Source of the DNA: Deltaproteobacteria bacterium HGW-Deltaproteobacteria-18
Lineage (GTDB): Bacteria; Desulfobacterota; Desulfovibrionia; Desulfovibrionales; Desulfomicrobiaceae
Direction of reading: 5' to 3'
Assembly: GCA_002841885.1 (NCBI GenBank)
Contig: PHBE01000025.1
Span: forward strand, 1 to 43,239
Length of the DNA: 43,239 bases
The position numbers and the translations under genes were made by a program. Below are positions 17,529 through 26,043 of this stretch, in pieces; within the stretch, counting starts at the first letter, position 1; each line of letters starts with the position of its first letter. The notes under the pieces were generated by a model. That model did not search any database, had not been told where the DNA came from, and saw only the letters and a list, made by a program, of their open reading frames with translations.

Positions 17529-17845
17529 GATGCCCCCCGATGTTCAGCCCTGTGTTTTCAGGATGTTATCCGGTGGAGCTATCCGGTTTTATTTTTTTCT
17601 TATCTCGGGAACCCTTGCCAGTCGTGGCCTAGAAGGGTGTACCCGGATAACTTTTTGAGAAAAAACCGGATAACTTTTCAAAAATCGAAAGTTATCCGGA
17701 ATTCTATCCGGGTGATTAGGCGGATGTCAATGGACGGAATCGGACGAAAAAGGACAAGGCGGGGTGATGAGTCCCGCCTTATGGTTGATTTTGTTGAGAT
17801 TTTTTTAGACGTTTTAGACAGTAAAAAACCGAATGGATTGTCAAC
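17529..17845. promoter_or_regulatory. Integrase-side attachment region with clustered TATCCGG sites
   Basis: This gene-free stretch holds six TATCCGG/CCGGATA motifs: 17565-17573, 17579-17586, 17643-17651, 17666-17674, 17691-17699 and 17704-17711. The pair 17666-17677 / 17688-17699 forms a perfect 12-bp inverted repeat with a 10-nt centre. It lies between the integrase start and the ssrA 3' end. Arm-type integrase sites, excisionase sites or an operator for int would be expected here. The promoter of int must also lie in this region. Confidence 0.65.
17756..17780 (-). terminator. Putative terminator downstream of ssrA
   Basis: AAGGCGGG (17756-17763) pairs with CCCGCCTT (17773-17780). On the minus strand it is followed by GTCCTTTTT, a modest T-tract. 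It lies about 65 nt beyond the tmRNA 3' end and would end ssrA transcription before the integrase. It sits on the element side of the presumed att core, so the element may supply it. Confidence 0.5.
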
Positions 17846-18236
17846 TGGTGGAGCCGGGGAGAATCGAACTCCCGTCCGAGAATGCTCCGCGCAAAGCTTC
17901 TACAGGTTTAGTTCATGTTCTGTATCTCGTTTTCAGGTGAGCCCATGAACAGGCGTCCCGAAAACCAGCCCGGATGTAGTCTCGCGATTGGCTGTCCAGA
18001 CAGCGGCCTTTCGCCAGCCTGATGGGGTTTGCCACCCGGATACGGCTTATCAGACGTCCACCGCACGGATGTGACGACCTTGGTCGTCATGCAACAGTTA
18101 CCTATTTACTAGGCAGCCATTGCGTAGTCATAATTGTCATTGGCAATTATGTTTCTGCTGGGTTTTGACGAGGACCTCCCAGCACCTCGACCTGCAACTT
18201 TGGCCTCATCATCCCCGTCGAAACCAGGGCGGCCCC
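17846..18236 (-). ncRNA. ssrA: tmRNA (transfer-messenger RNA)
   Basis: The minus strand starts GGGGCCGCCCTGGTTTCGAC and ends with the T-arm and acceptor CCCGGCTCCACCA, so the 5' GGGGCCG and 3' CGGCTCC pair as the acceptor stem. The T-loop GTTCGATTC is present. The message-like part reads out the tag ANDNYDYAMAA before TAG, a typical tag with the proteolysis signal ending in Ala-Ala. The length of about 391 nt is normal. tmRNA rescues stalled ribosomes with SmpB. The 3' end is intact despite the adjoining integrase, as expected when an element restores the gene end on insertion. Confidence 0.96.
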
Positions 18237-18255
18237 TTTCAAATAACGCTTGTCC

Positions 18256-18283
18256 ATTCTAAATCCGTTTTTGCAAAAGACAA
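18256..18283 (-). promoter_or_regulatory. Putative sigma-70 promoter of ssrA
   Basis: On the minus strand, TTGTCT (18278-18283) and TAGAAT (18256-18261) are separated by 16 nt. Initiation about 7 nt downstream would give a precursor with a short 5' leader removed by RNase P. The box lies between the end of the histidine kinase gene and the tmRNA 5' end. Confidence 0.6.
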
Positions 18284-18336
18284 GGCGGACAAAGCGAAAT
18301 CATGCCGGTTCATGTTGAACCCGGGTCCTGCAAACA

Positions 18337-20916
18337 TCACGAATGTCCGGACCTGTCAAGTGAATCCGTCCGCGCTGGCGGTCCGGGCTCTTGACGGGCA
18401 TCGTGCGCATCACTCTGGGCTTTCAAATTTATGGTCCGGTTCATTGTGCGCTGCAAGTCATCAAGGTTTATCGGTTTGCTGATGTAGCCATCCATGCCTG
18501 CCGCCATGAATTTTTCCCTGTCACCACTCATGGCGAAGGCTGTCAGCGCAATGATGGGGATGTTCCTTTTCGGTCCGAGGCTGATGGAGGCCCGTATCGA
18601 TCTGGTTGCTTCCACGCCGTCCATGACCGGCATCTGCACATCCATCAGGATGACGTCAAAATCATCGCGGCCGAGCATATCAAGCGCCATTTCACCATTG
18701 GTGGCCACGCTGACCTCGTATCCGAGTTTCTGCAGCATTCTTTGAACAGCAAAGACCGTAATTTCATCGTCTTCGGCCAAGAGCACTCGCCTTGCTTTGG
18801 GCGAGATCGGGTCCGCAGTGGAAGAATCCGAAATTTTTACGGCGGTGACGCTCTTATGCAGCGTCACGCAAAAATGAAAACTGGTCCCAACCCCCTCATC
18901 GCTCTCGACAGCTATGTTGCCGCCCATCAGGTGCACCAATTGCTTGCAGATGGTCAGGCCCAACCCGGCTCCCTGGTGGGTTCTGGCATATCCTTGGCTG
19001 ACCTGGGTAAACGGCTGGAAGAGATTGGCGAGGTCTTCGTCATTGATTCCACAGCCCGTGTCTGAAACGGAAACGAATATTCTTTTTTCGGCATCCTTGC
19101 GTGCGGACAGGGGGTAAACTTCCACTCTGACATGGCCATGCCGGGTAAATTTAAAGGCGTTGCCGATCAGGTTTGTCAGTATCTGTTGCAAACGCAGCGA
19201 GTCTCCGATGACCTCTTGCGGGAGGCCTGGGTCAAAATGATGTTTCAGTTTGACGCCGGTTTTCGCTGCCAAAGGGCTGAAAAGGTCGATGGGTTGGAGC
19301 AGGGCGTCCCGGAGATTGAAGGGTTCGCTGCGGATTCTCATCTTGCCCGCCTCCACTCTCGACAAATCGAGAATGTCAGAGAGCAGCTGTGTCAGGCGGT
19401 TTGTGGATTGTACCGCCAGGGCCGTGAATTCCTGCTGTTCCTTGTCGAGCGGTGTTGTCTGCAGCAATTGCAGCATGCCGAGGATGCCGTTCATGGGGGT
19501 TCTGATTTCGTGACTCATGTTGGCCAGAAATGACGACTTGGCCTGGTTGGCCGCCTCGGCGTCTTCCTTGGCGGCAATGAGCATTTTCTCGGATTGCTTG
19601 CGCTCGGAGATATCCACATGGGTGCCGACAACCCTGACCGGATTGCCTTCATGGTCGCGGACGGCACTTGCTCGGGCCAGGATCTCGACCCAGTGGCCGT
19701 CCTTGTGGAGCATGCGGATTTCCATCTCGAAACGATCGCGCTTGCCTGCCAGATGTTCACGCATGAGACTCCATGCCTTGAATCTGTCTTCGGGCGCGGT
19801 GAGTCTTTCCCATTCCGAAAATTCGTTCTCCACCTCGTGCTCTTCATATCCGAGCATGCTTTTCCAGGCTGGAGAGTAGAATACGGCATTGCTCTGGAGA
19901 TCCCAATCAAACAAGCCATCTTTTGAGGCAGTCATGGCATAGTGAAATCGCTCTTTGCTTTGGTGTAAAGCTTCCTCTGTAATTTTTCTTGTTTCTATTT
20001 CATTTTGTAGATCAATATTTTTTAATAATAATTCAGAAGTTTTTTTGTTTACCTGGAATTTAAAATATAACGTTGCAAGAAAAAATAATAAAAGTCCAAA
20101 AGCTATTAAAAAAGATGTAAATTTTATCCATGATGGGATGTATTTTGTATCTCTTTTTTCTAGCCATTTGTATAACGATTCATAATAAATTGAGTTTTTA
20201 TTATCCAGAAGTTTTGATATGTTTGAATCAAGTGTTGCCAAGAGGTGAAAGGGATCAGGCTTGGATAATGCGAACCTCATCTGGATTGGGTTGAAAATTA
20301 TTGGTGTTTCCTTGATTTTATATTTGAATTTCTGGCTTGAACCAAAGAAACGATTCACGACTCCGCAATCGACAGTTCTGTTTACGATGGCATCAACGAC
20401 TTCATTGTAGGTATCAAATTCAATTGAAGTGAACTCAAAACCGAATCCGGACATGAATTTATGAAAAGCGACATTGTGCGTATCGTGCTTCAGAACTGCA
20501 ATCTTCTTGCCTTGCAAGTCCGAGATGCTTTGCAGGGAATCTGTTTCGTTTACATATAACTGCCCCCAGTTCGTGAGCAGGGTGGCGTTTGAATATTCTA
20601 TCAGCCTGCTCCGGCTTTCACTGAAGGCCACAGCGGGCAGCAGATCGATCTTTCCCGTCTGAAGACCTGTAAACACCTCGTCCCAGCTGCCGGAAACGAA
20701 TTCAAGTTCCCATTTTTCCTGGCGGGCCATTTCCAAAAGGGTGTCGGCAAAAATTCCGGAAGGGACGCCTTCTTTGGAGAGGAAATACACGGGTTCATTT
20801 TGATATATGCCGACCCGGATTTTTTGGGCCAGCGAAATGCCTGCGAGCATACCGATGCAGGATATGACAAGGAGGAGCTGAACAAAGAGGATTGTGCATT
20901 TTTTGCTATGAATCAT
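18337..20916 (-). CDS. Hybrid sensor histidine kinase with periplasmic SBP domain
   Basis: This protein of about 859 residues starts with a signal peptide or TM segment. A periplasmic solute-binding-type domain (bacterial family 3, about 30-255) follows, then a TM helix near 265-290 (FTSFLIAFGLLLFFLATLY), a PAS domain with PAC tail near 320-440, and HisKA with the phospho-acceptor His469 in SFLANMSHEIRTPMNG. The HATPase has DTGCGIND and GAGLGLTICK, and a C-terminal receiver has Asp759 in VILMDVQMPVMDG. It should sense an amino-acid-like ligand and phosphorylate its own receiver. There is no Hpt domain, but the gene upstream encodes one. The ATG at 20916 is preferred to a TTG at 20952. GC content drops in the sensor half. 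Confidence 0.9.
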   Translation of the reverse strand: MIHSKKCTILFVQLLLVISCIGMLAGISLAQKIRVGIYQNEPVYFLSKEGVPSGIFADTLLEMARQEKWELEFVSGSWDEVFTGLQTGKIDLLPAVAFSESRSRLIEYSNATLLTNWGQLYVNETDSLQSISDLQGKKIAVLKHDTHNVAFHKFMSGFGFEFTSIEFDTYNEVVDAIVNRTVDCGVVNRFFGSSQKFKYKIKETPIIFNPIQMRFALSKPDPFHLLATLDSNISKLLDNKNSIYYESLYKWLEKRDTKYIPSWIKFTSFLIAFGLLLFFLATLYFKFQVNKKTSELLLKNIDLQNEIETRKITEEALHQSKERFHYAMTASKDGLFDWDLQSNAVFYSPAWKSMLGYEEHEVENEFSEWERLTAPEDRFKAWSLMREHLAGKRDRFEMEIRMLHKDGHWVEILARASAVRDHEGNPVRVVGTHVDISERKQSEKMLIAAKEDAEAANQAKSSFLANMSHEIRTPMNGILGMLQLLQTTPLDKEQQEFTALAVQSTNRLTQLLSDILDLSRVEAGKMRIRSEPFNLRDALLQPIDLFSPLAAKTGVKLKHHFDPGLPQEVIGDSLRLQQILTNLIGNAFKFTRHGHVRVEVYPLSARKDAEKRIFVSVSDTGCGINDEDLANLFQPFTQVSQGYARTHQGAGLGLTICKQLVHLMGGNIAVESDEGVGTSFHFCVTLHKSVTAVKISDSSTADPISPKARRVLLAEDDEITVFAVQRMLQKLGYEVSVATNGEMALDMLGRDDFDVILMDVQMPVMDGVEATRSIRASISLGPKRNIPIIALTAFAMSGDREKFMAAGMDGYISKPINLDDLQRTMNRTINLKAQSDAHDARQEPGPPARTDSLDRSGHS

Positions 20917-20948
20917 ATGAGCGCCAATCCCCTTGTTTATCTGTTTGT

Positions 20949-21440
20949 TCAAAGGCTGTTTGCATGCCTGTCATTTTGAACTTCATGCAGGGCTATTTCA
21001 TTCAGCAGGGAATCGATGGAATTTTCGAGCAATTCAAGGCATGCCTTGAAATTCGCGGCGTCGTTTTCGATGCAGCATCTTTCCATGTCCCTGGCGGCAT
21101 CCTGCAGGATTCCGGCTCCCAAGTTTGCGGCAGCGCCTCGCATGCTGTGCGCGTGGAGCGCGGCCGTGGCCAGATCGTTGTCTTCCAGCCCGCGCTTCAG
21201 AGCTGCGATGCGCAGAGGAATATCCTCCGCAAAACCTGCGAGAATTTCGTCAGCCAACTGCTCATCGTTCAGCAATCGGTCGAGCATTGTCTCCTTGTCC
21301 CAGACTAGCGGGCTTTTGTCCTCTTTTTTTGACGGCTCATGGAGCGGTGTTTGTGCTTCGCCATCCTGGAGCGGCAGCCACTTGTCGAGGACCAGCGAGA
21401 GGGTCCGCGGGGAAAGGGGCTTTGAGCTGTAATCGTTCAT
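20949..21440 (-). CDS. Hpt phosphotransfer protein with a receiver-domain stub
   Basis: This 163-residue protein has a C-terminal Hpt domain, with the phosphorylatable His in ALHAHSMRGAAANLGA. Its first 24 residues (MNDYSSKPLSPRTLSLVLDKWLP) match the last strand and helix of a receiver domain, including the conserved Lys-Pro. A stop codon lies four codons upstream in the same frame. The gene therefore looks like the tail of a former receiver-Hpt protein whose front was lost, or a receiver-Hpt linker kept as a head. It ends where the histidine kinase gene begins, so it probably relays phosphate from that kinase's receiver to an output regulator elsewhere. Confidence 0.8.
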   Translation of the reverse strand: MNDYSSKPLSPRTLSLVLDKWLPLQDGEAQTPLHEPSKKEDKSPLVWDKETMLDRLLNDEQLADEILAGFAEDIPLRIAALKRGLEDNDLATAALHAHSMRGAAANLGAGILQDAARDMERCCIENDAANFKACLELLENSIDSLLNEIALHEVQNDRHANSL

Positions 21441-22011
21441 GCCTGTACCTTATGATGTTGTGATACTAAGGACTTGGGGTGTGCTATGCCGTTTGATGAA
21501 TCGGAAATAACTCAAAGGCGACATCCGCAAGCAGGCGACACCGGATTTCACTTTCCTGTAAAGTCTGCTCAGGCACGTTGTGTTCTTTGACGTCATGGCT
21601 GGCCGATAAATGGTAACTTTGTCGTTCTGTTTTGTAATGATTTTTCATTTTCAACTATATTGGTTTTTGTTCATTTTTGTCTGCATGCCGAAAGTAGATG
21701 GGAGGAGGCAGTGTAGAAAGCGTCTTTGTCGACAGTATGGTAGCCATGTGCCAAGGAGCAAGCTGTTTGTATGACAACGCGGCGATTGTCGGAGGAAAAA
21801 GCGGGGAATTGCGGTATCGAAAGAAGGATTTTGGCGCAGGTGGCAGAAAGTGCTGTAAGCTAGGTGCGCCGCCTTGCGTTTCACAGGCGAGGCGTCCGAC
21901 CGTGATTTTCATGGAATGGGTGAGAGAGGCGACGGAGATATTCGGGATTGTGCAGGAGGGCGTTGCGCTGGCGACCTGATGGGATGCCCGCACACGGTGA
22001 CGCGGAAGCGC
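21441..22011. other. Gene-free AT-rich stretch, nothing recognised
   Basis: No coding region, RNA or repeat could be supported here. Three short frames (for example 21698-21979 on the plus strand) have no ribosome site, family match or neighbour coupling. The part nearest the Hpt gene must hold that operon's promoter, which was not identified. Confidence 0.5.
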
Positions 22012-22048
22012 AAAAAAAAAGGGATCGCTGAATTATCAGCAATCCCTT
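22012..22048 (-). terminator. Terminator of tRNA-Arg
   Basis: Arms at 22019-22031 and 22036-22048 pair over 13 positions with one G-U, with a 4-nt loop. The minus strand then runs into nine T. It begins 8 nt beyond the tRNA 3' end. Confidence 0.9.
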
Positions 22049-22055
22049 GATTTTC

Positions 22056-22132
22056 TGGTGCGCCCGGCATGATTCGAACATGCGACCTACTGATTCGTAG
22101 TCAGGCACTCTATCCAACTGAGCTACGGGCGC
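22056..22132 (-). tRNA. tRNA-Arg (anticodon ACG)
   Basis: The 77-nt minus-strand sequence begins GCGCCCGTAGCTCAGTTGG and ends CGGGCGCACCA, with an encoded CCA. The acceptor pairs GCGCCCG/CGGGCGC, the D-arm is AGCTCAGTTGGATAGAGT, and the T-loop is GTTCGAATC. The anticodon loop CTACGAA gives ACG, whose A34 is normally converted to inosine to read CGU, CGC and CGA. The cloverleaf is complete. Confidence 0.96.
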
Positions 22133-22145
22133 GTCGAGAAGTCGG

Positions 22146-22174
22146 TTACTATGGACAAGCGGCTTCATCGTCAA
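22146..22174 (-). promoter_or_regulatory. Sigma-70 promoter of tRNA-Arg
   Basis: TTGACG (22169-22174) and TAGTAA (22146-22151) lie on the minus strand with an ideal 17-nt spacer. The -10 box is 13 nt from the mature tRNA 5' end. Confidence 0.75.
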
Positions 22175-22330
22175 GCAGTTTTTTGCCGAATTTGATTTTT
22201 TTTCTTGTGTCCGGTTGCAGCTTTTCGGAAGCCATTTTCCCGTCCGCGCCTTGACAAGGACGGGGGAGTGTCCAACTTGTTTGCTTTATTCACGCGCCTT
22301 TAGAAGAGCGCACCCAATAAGGAAGAAATC

Positions 22331-22879
22331 ATGCAGGAAATGCGCGGAACAACAATTCTGGCGGTCAAGGACGACAAGGGTGTCTCCGTGGCCGGCGACG
22401 GTCAGGTCACCCTGGGTCAGGCCATCGCCATCAAGCACGGGGCTCGCAAGGTCCGGCGTCTTTACCGTGATCGCATCGTATGCGGCTTTGCCGGATCCAC
22501 GGCGGACGCCTTCACGCTGTTTGAAAAATTTGAAGCAAAGCTTGAAGAATTTGGCGGAAATCTGGTCCGCGCCAGTGTGGAACTGGCCAAGGACTGGCGT
22601 ACCGACAAATATCTGCGCCGTCTGGAGGCCATGCTGCTGGTGGCCGACGCCGAGAATATCCTCATGCTCAGCGGCACCGGTGACGTCATCGAGCCCGATG
22701 ACGGTGTGGCCGCCATCGGCTCCGGCGGGGCCTACGCCATGTCCGCTGCCCGCGCCCTGCGCCGCCACACGGATCTGCCCGCCGAGGACATCGTGCGCAA
22801 GTCCATGGCCATCGCCGCCGAGATCTGCGTTTATACCAACGACCACATCATCTTTGAAACCGTGACCAGGAACTCCTGA
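22331..22879 (+). CDS. hslV: HslV, ATP-dependent protease peptidase subunit
   Basis: This 182-residue protein is a proteasome-like peptidase. The N-terminal sequence [17 protein letters not shown] places the catalytic Thr at residue 7, so a short propeptide must be removed; an alternative start at Met4 would leave three residues. Conserved features are [39 protein letters not shown] and the C-terminal [14 protein letters not shown] region. Dodecameric HslV degrades unfolded proteins delivered by the HslU ATPase. An AAGGAA ribosome site precedes the ATG by 6 nt. It overlaps hslU by 1 nt. Confidence 0.96.
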   Translation: MQEMRGTTILAVKDDKGVSVAGDGQVTLGQAIAIKHGARKVRRLYRDRIVCGFAGSTADAFTLFEKFEAKLEEFGGNLVRASVELAKDWRTDKYLRRLEAMLLVADAENILMLSGTGDVIEPDDGVAAIGSGGAYAMSAARALRRHTDLPAEDIVRKSMAIAAEICVYTNDHIIFETVTRNS

Positions 22880-24219
22880 TGAATACCCTGACTCCCCGTG
22901 AGATCGTGTCCGAACTGGACAAATACATTGTCGGCCAGACCCAGGCCAAACGCATGGTCGCCATCGCCCTCAGGAATCGCTGGCGCCGCCGTCAGCTCGA
23001 CCCGGAACTGGCCGAAGAGATCGCGCCCAAAAATATCCTCATGATCGGCCCCACGGGCGTGGGCAAGACCGAGATCGCCCGTCGTCTGGCCAGGCTGGCC
23101 GGCTCCCCCTTCATCAAGGTCGAAGCCACCAAGTTCACCGAGGTTGGGTACGTGGGCCGCGATGTGGAGTCCATCATTCGCGACCTGATGGAAATCGGCG
23201 TCAACCTGGTCCGCCAGGAAGAGGAGGCGGCGGTTCGCATCAAGGCCGAGGTTTCGGCCGAAGAGCGCCTGCTGGACCTGCTGCTTCCCACCAAACCGCT
23301 GGAATCGGCCGGGATCGACTATATCGGTCCCGAATCCCAGGCCGCTGATTCTACCCGCGAAAAGCTTCGGCAGCTGTGGCGGGCGGGCAAGCTCGATGAC
23401 CGTCTGGTGGAAGTCGAAGTCTCCGCAGGGGGCGGCGTGCAGGTCATGGGCGTGCCGGGCATGGAAGGCATGGAAATGCAGATGCAGGACATGTTCTCCA
23501 AAGTCTTCCCCAAGAAAAAGAAGACCAAGAAGGTGGCCGTCCGTAACGCTTATGACATCCTCATTCAGTCCGAGTGCGAGCGCCTCATCGACATGGACAA
23601 GGTGCACGAGACCGCCCGCGAACGGGTCCAGGAATCGGGCATCGTCTTTCTGGACGAGATCGACAAGATCTGCGGCGCAAACAGTTCGGGCAAGGCCGAT
23701 GTTTCACGCGAGGGCGTGCAGCGCGACCTTTTGCCCATAGTCGAGGGCAGCACCGTGAACACAAAGTACGGAATGGTACGCAGTGATCATATTCTCTTCA
23801 TTGCCGCAGGGGCCTTTCACATGTCCAAACCCTCGGACCTGGTGCCGGAACTGCAGGGACGCTTCCCCTTGCGCGTGGAGCTTGCGGCCCTGACCAAGGA
23901 GGATTTCTACCGCATCCTGACCGAACCCCAGAACGCGCTGACAGTGCAGTACAAGGCGTTGCTGGGCACGGAAAAGATCGAGGTCGTCTACACCGACGAG
24001 GCGCTTCTTGAAATTGCACGCTTTGCCCAGAAGATAAACGAGGAAACCGAGAATATCGGCGCACGCAGACTGTACACCATCATGGAGAAGATCGTCTCCG
24101 ACCTGTCCTTCGATGCCCCGGATATGGACGAGGCCATTGTGACCATAGACAAGGACTATGTAGCGGCGGCCCTGCATGATGTGCAGGAGGATAGGGATCT
24201 GACGCGGTATATTCTGTAG
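22879..24219 (+). CDS. hslU: HslU, ATPase subunit of the HslUV protease
   Basis: This 446-residue AAA+ unfoldase has the family start [17 protein letters not shown]. It carries Walker A GPTGVGKT (57-64), the pore motif GYVGRDV, an I-domain of about residues 110-230 with the Met-rich [15 protein letters not shown], Walker [11 protein letters not shown], and a sensor II region in [16 protein letters not shown]. It unfolds substrates and gates HslV. The ATG overlaps the hslV stop (TGATG), so the two are translationally coupled. Length is normal. Confidence 0.97.
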   Translation: MNTLTPREIVSELDKYIVGQTQAKRMVAIALRNRWRRRQLDPELAEEIAPKNILMIGPTGVGKTEIARRLARLAGSPFIKVEATKFTEVGYVGRDVESIIRDLMEIGVNLVRQEEEAAVRIKAEVSAEERLLDLLLPTKPLESAGIDYIGPESQAADSTREKLRQLWRAGKLDDRLVEVEVSAGGGVQVMGVPGMEGMEMQMQDMFSKVFPKKKKTKKVAVRNAYDILIQSECERLIDMDKVHETARERVQESGIVFLDEIDKICGANSSGKADVSREGVQRDLLPIVEGSTVNTKYGMVRSDHILFIAAGAFHMSKPSDLVPELQGRFPLRVELAALTKEDFYRILTEPQNALTVQYKALLGTEKIEVVYTDEALLEIARFAQKINEETENIGARRLYTIMEKIVSDLSFDAPDMDEAIVTIDKDYVAAALHDVQEDRDLTRYIL

Positions 24220-24259
24220 TGTCTACTTTTTTGCAGTAATATTTCATTATATACGCTGT

Positions 24260-24446
24260 AATGAATGTTGGAAGTCATGGATTGCCGCGTCGAAGACTCC
24301 TCGCAATGACGAGCTGCACAAACCGTCATTGCGAGCGAAGCGCGGCAATCCATCTTTTTTTCTGGATACGCAATGAATGTTGGAAGTCATGGATTGCCGC
24401 GTCGAGGACTCCTCGCAATGACGATTTATCCGACCAGTCATTGCAA
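24260..24446. repeat. REP-type palindromic repeats, two copies
   Basis: Copy one at 24277-24353 is a long imperfect palindrome starting GGATTGCCGCGTCG and ending CGCGGCAATCC with inner arms CTCGCAATGACG / CGTCATTGCGAG. Copy two starts at 24391 and has a degenerate right half. The segment from AATGAATGTTGGAAGTCATG onward is directly repeated at 24260 and 24372. The same family recurs at 39298-39488. Such repeats are common in intergenic regions of these bacteria. Confidence 0.85.
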
Positions 24447-24528
24447 GGCCGAACATCGTGATAATCAAGATTTAGCCTGAATTGAAATCAGTTCCAGATT
24501 CAAAAAAGTTGGCTCCTGCAACGTCTCA

Positions 24529-24701
24529 GCGCCCCGGGTTGGTCCGGGCCAGGGGCACCGACTGTCTGACTGAGCCAGGCATCGTTTGCTGAATCGGTGC
24601 CTGGCGTGCTGTCCTGATTTCCCGTCCTGCATGCTCCGATTCAGCTCTACGAGGTCCGCGATGGAGTTTCGGCGGCCCTGGCCCGGGCCAAACCGGGGCG
24701 C
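24529..24701. repeat. Large nested inverted-repeat element
   Basis: The outer arms at 24529-24554 and 24676-24701 pair over 26 bp with two mismatches (GCGCCCCGG ... and its complement), 121 nt apart. Inside lie further complementary pairs: 24555-24561 with 24594-24600, gccaggca/tgcctggc at 24574-24581 and 24598-24605, and gctgaatcgg/ccgattcagc at 24588-24597 and 24636-24645. Some inner pairs exclude each other. This could be a small transposable element remnant with terminal inverted repeats, a structured RNA, or a repeat unit. No coding function is supported. Confidence 0.6.
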
Positions 24702-24915
24702 GTCCGCCCAGAGAGCCTGTTTTTGCAGGTTCTCCATCCTTGCGGATCATCTATCTGGTCCGCACAGAGACTTCCTCCTCCTTTTCGAACCACAGTACCA
24801 GGTCGCAAAACCTCTTCCATCATTGTGCTTGAATTTTTCCCCCCTCCTTGCCAAGGTATTCCCGCATGCCGTCAAACCGGCCCCATTCCCCACCTTTCAA
24901 GTCCACGAGGGAGCC

Positions 24916-25797
24916 ATGTCACAAGAAGCTTTGAGAGCCGCCTTTCTGCTGGAGGCGCTGCCTTATATCCGCGAGTTTTACGGCCAGACCATCGTCATAA
25001 AATACGGCGGTCACGCCATGAAGGACGAGGCGCTGCGCAAGGGTTTTGCCCTCAACATCCAGTTGCTGCGCTATATCGGCGTCAATCCGGTCATCGTGCA
25101 CGGCGGCGGGCCGCAGATCGGCAACATGCTCAAGCAGCTCGGCATCACCTCCGAGTTCCGCCAGGGTCTGCGCGTCACCGATGACGCGACCATGGACGTG
25201 GTCGAGATGGTGCTGGTGGGCAAGGTCAACAAGGAAATCGTCAACCTCATCAACACCCAGGGCGGCCGGGCCGTTGGGCTGTCCGGCAAGGACGGGCGGA
25301 TGATCTGGGCCCAGAAGCTGGAGATGGCCGTGGAACGCGCCGACGCACCGCCCGAGATCATTGACCTTGGCAACGTCGGCGAGGTCGTGGCCGTGGACAC
25401 TTCGGTCATCAGCTCGCTGCAGGCCGCAAACTTCATTCCGGTCATCGCCCCGGTGGGCGTGGACGAGGAAGGCAACACCTACAACATCAATGCAGACTCC
25501 GTGGCCAGTGCCGTGGCCGTGGCCGTGGGCGCCAAGAAGCTCATCCTGCTGACCGATGTGCCGGGCGTGCTGGACAAGAAGGGCGAGCTCATCTCCTCCA
25601 TGACCCTGCATCAGGCCGTGCACGCCCTGGAGCAGGGCGTGGTTACCGGCGGCATGATCCCCAAGATCAAGTGCTGCATGGAGGCCGTGGACGGAGGCGT
25701 GTCCAAGGCCCACATTCTGGACGGCAGGGTGGAGAACGTCATCCTGCTTGAAATGTTCACCCAGGGCGGAATCGGTTCTGAAATAACGAGCAAATAG
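24916..25797 (+). CDS. argB: Acetylglutamate kinase
   Basis: This 293-residue protein phosphorylates N-acetylglutamate in arginine biosynthesis. It shows the family's phosphate loop KYGGHAM near residue 29, [40 protein letters not shown] and the C-terminal [22 protein letters not shown]. The ATG at 24916 follows GAGGGAG by 3-8 nt and gives the typical length; a longer in-frame start at 24586 crosses the inverted-repeat element and is unlikely. It is followed by a good terminator, so it is probably a single-gene unit. Confidence 0.96.
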   Translation: MSQEALRAAFLLEALPYIREFYGQTIVIKYGGHAMKDEALRKGFALNIQLLRYIGVNPVIVHGGGPQIGNMLKQLGITSEFRQGLRVTDDATMDVVEMVLVGKVNKEIVNLINTQGGRAVGLSGKDGRMIWAQKLEMAVERADAPPEIIDLGNVGEVVAVDTSVISSLQAANFIPVIAPVGVDEEGNTYNINADSVASAVAVAVGAKKLILLTDVPGVLDKKGELISSMTLHQAVHALEQGVVTGGMIPKIKCCMEAVDGGVSKAHILDGRVENVILLEMFTQGGIGSEITSK

Positions 25798-25817
25798 TCA
25801 CGTCTCCCCTGTTGATA

Positions 25818-25857
25818 AAGCCCGGCCTCTGCCTTGATGGTAGCCGGGCTTTTTTTC
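25818..25857 (+). terminator. Terminator of argB
   Basis: AAGCCCGGC (25818-25826) pairs with GCCGGGCTT (25843-25851) and is followed by six further T. It lies 20 nt beyond the argB stop. Confidence 0.9.
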
Positions 25858-26043
25858 GCCCACCTGCTTAGGACTGCATCCATCTTAGTCCGCGTACTTC
25901 CATGTGTGCCGGGTTTAAAGCACTCCGGTTTTTTTCTTGCCAACATCCTCCGCACTCGGCAAAGCCTATGAAATCGTGGCAATGCAGGATCGTGATGCGT
26001 CCCTGGCGCATCGGACGAGAGCGGCCGCAACGTGGAGGTGTTT

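Noticed and set aside
21698-21979. 93-codon plus-strand frame upstream of tRNA-Arg
   Set aside because: It has no ribosome site, no family resemblance and atypical composition.
24465-24737. 90-codon minus-strand frame over the nested inverted repeat
   Set aside because: The frame simply crosses the palindromic arms and lacks a ribosome site or match.
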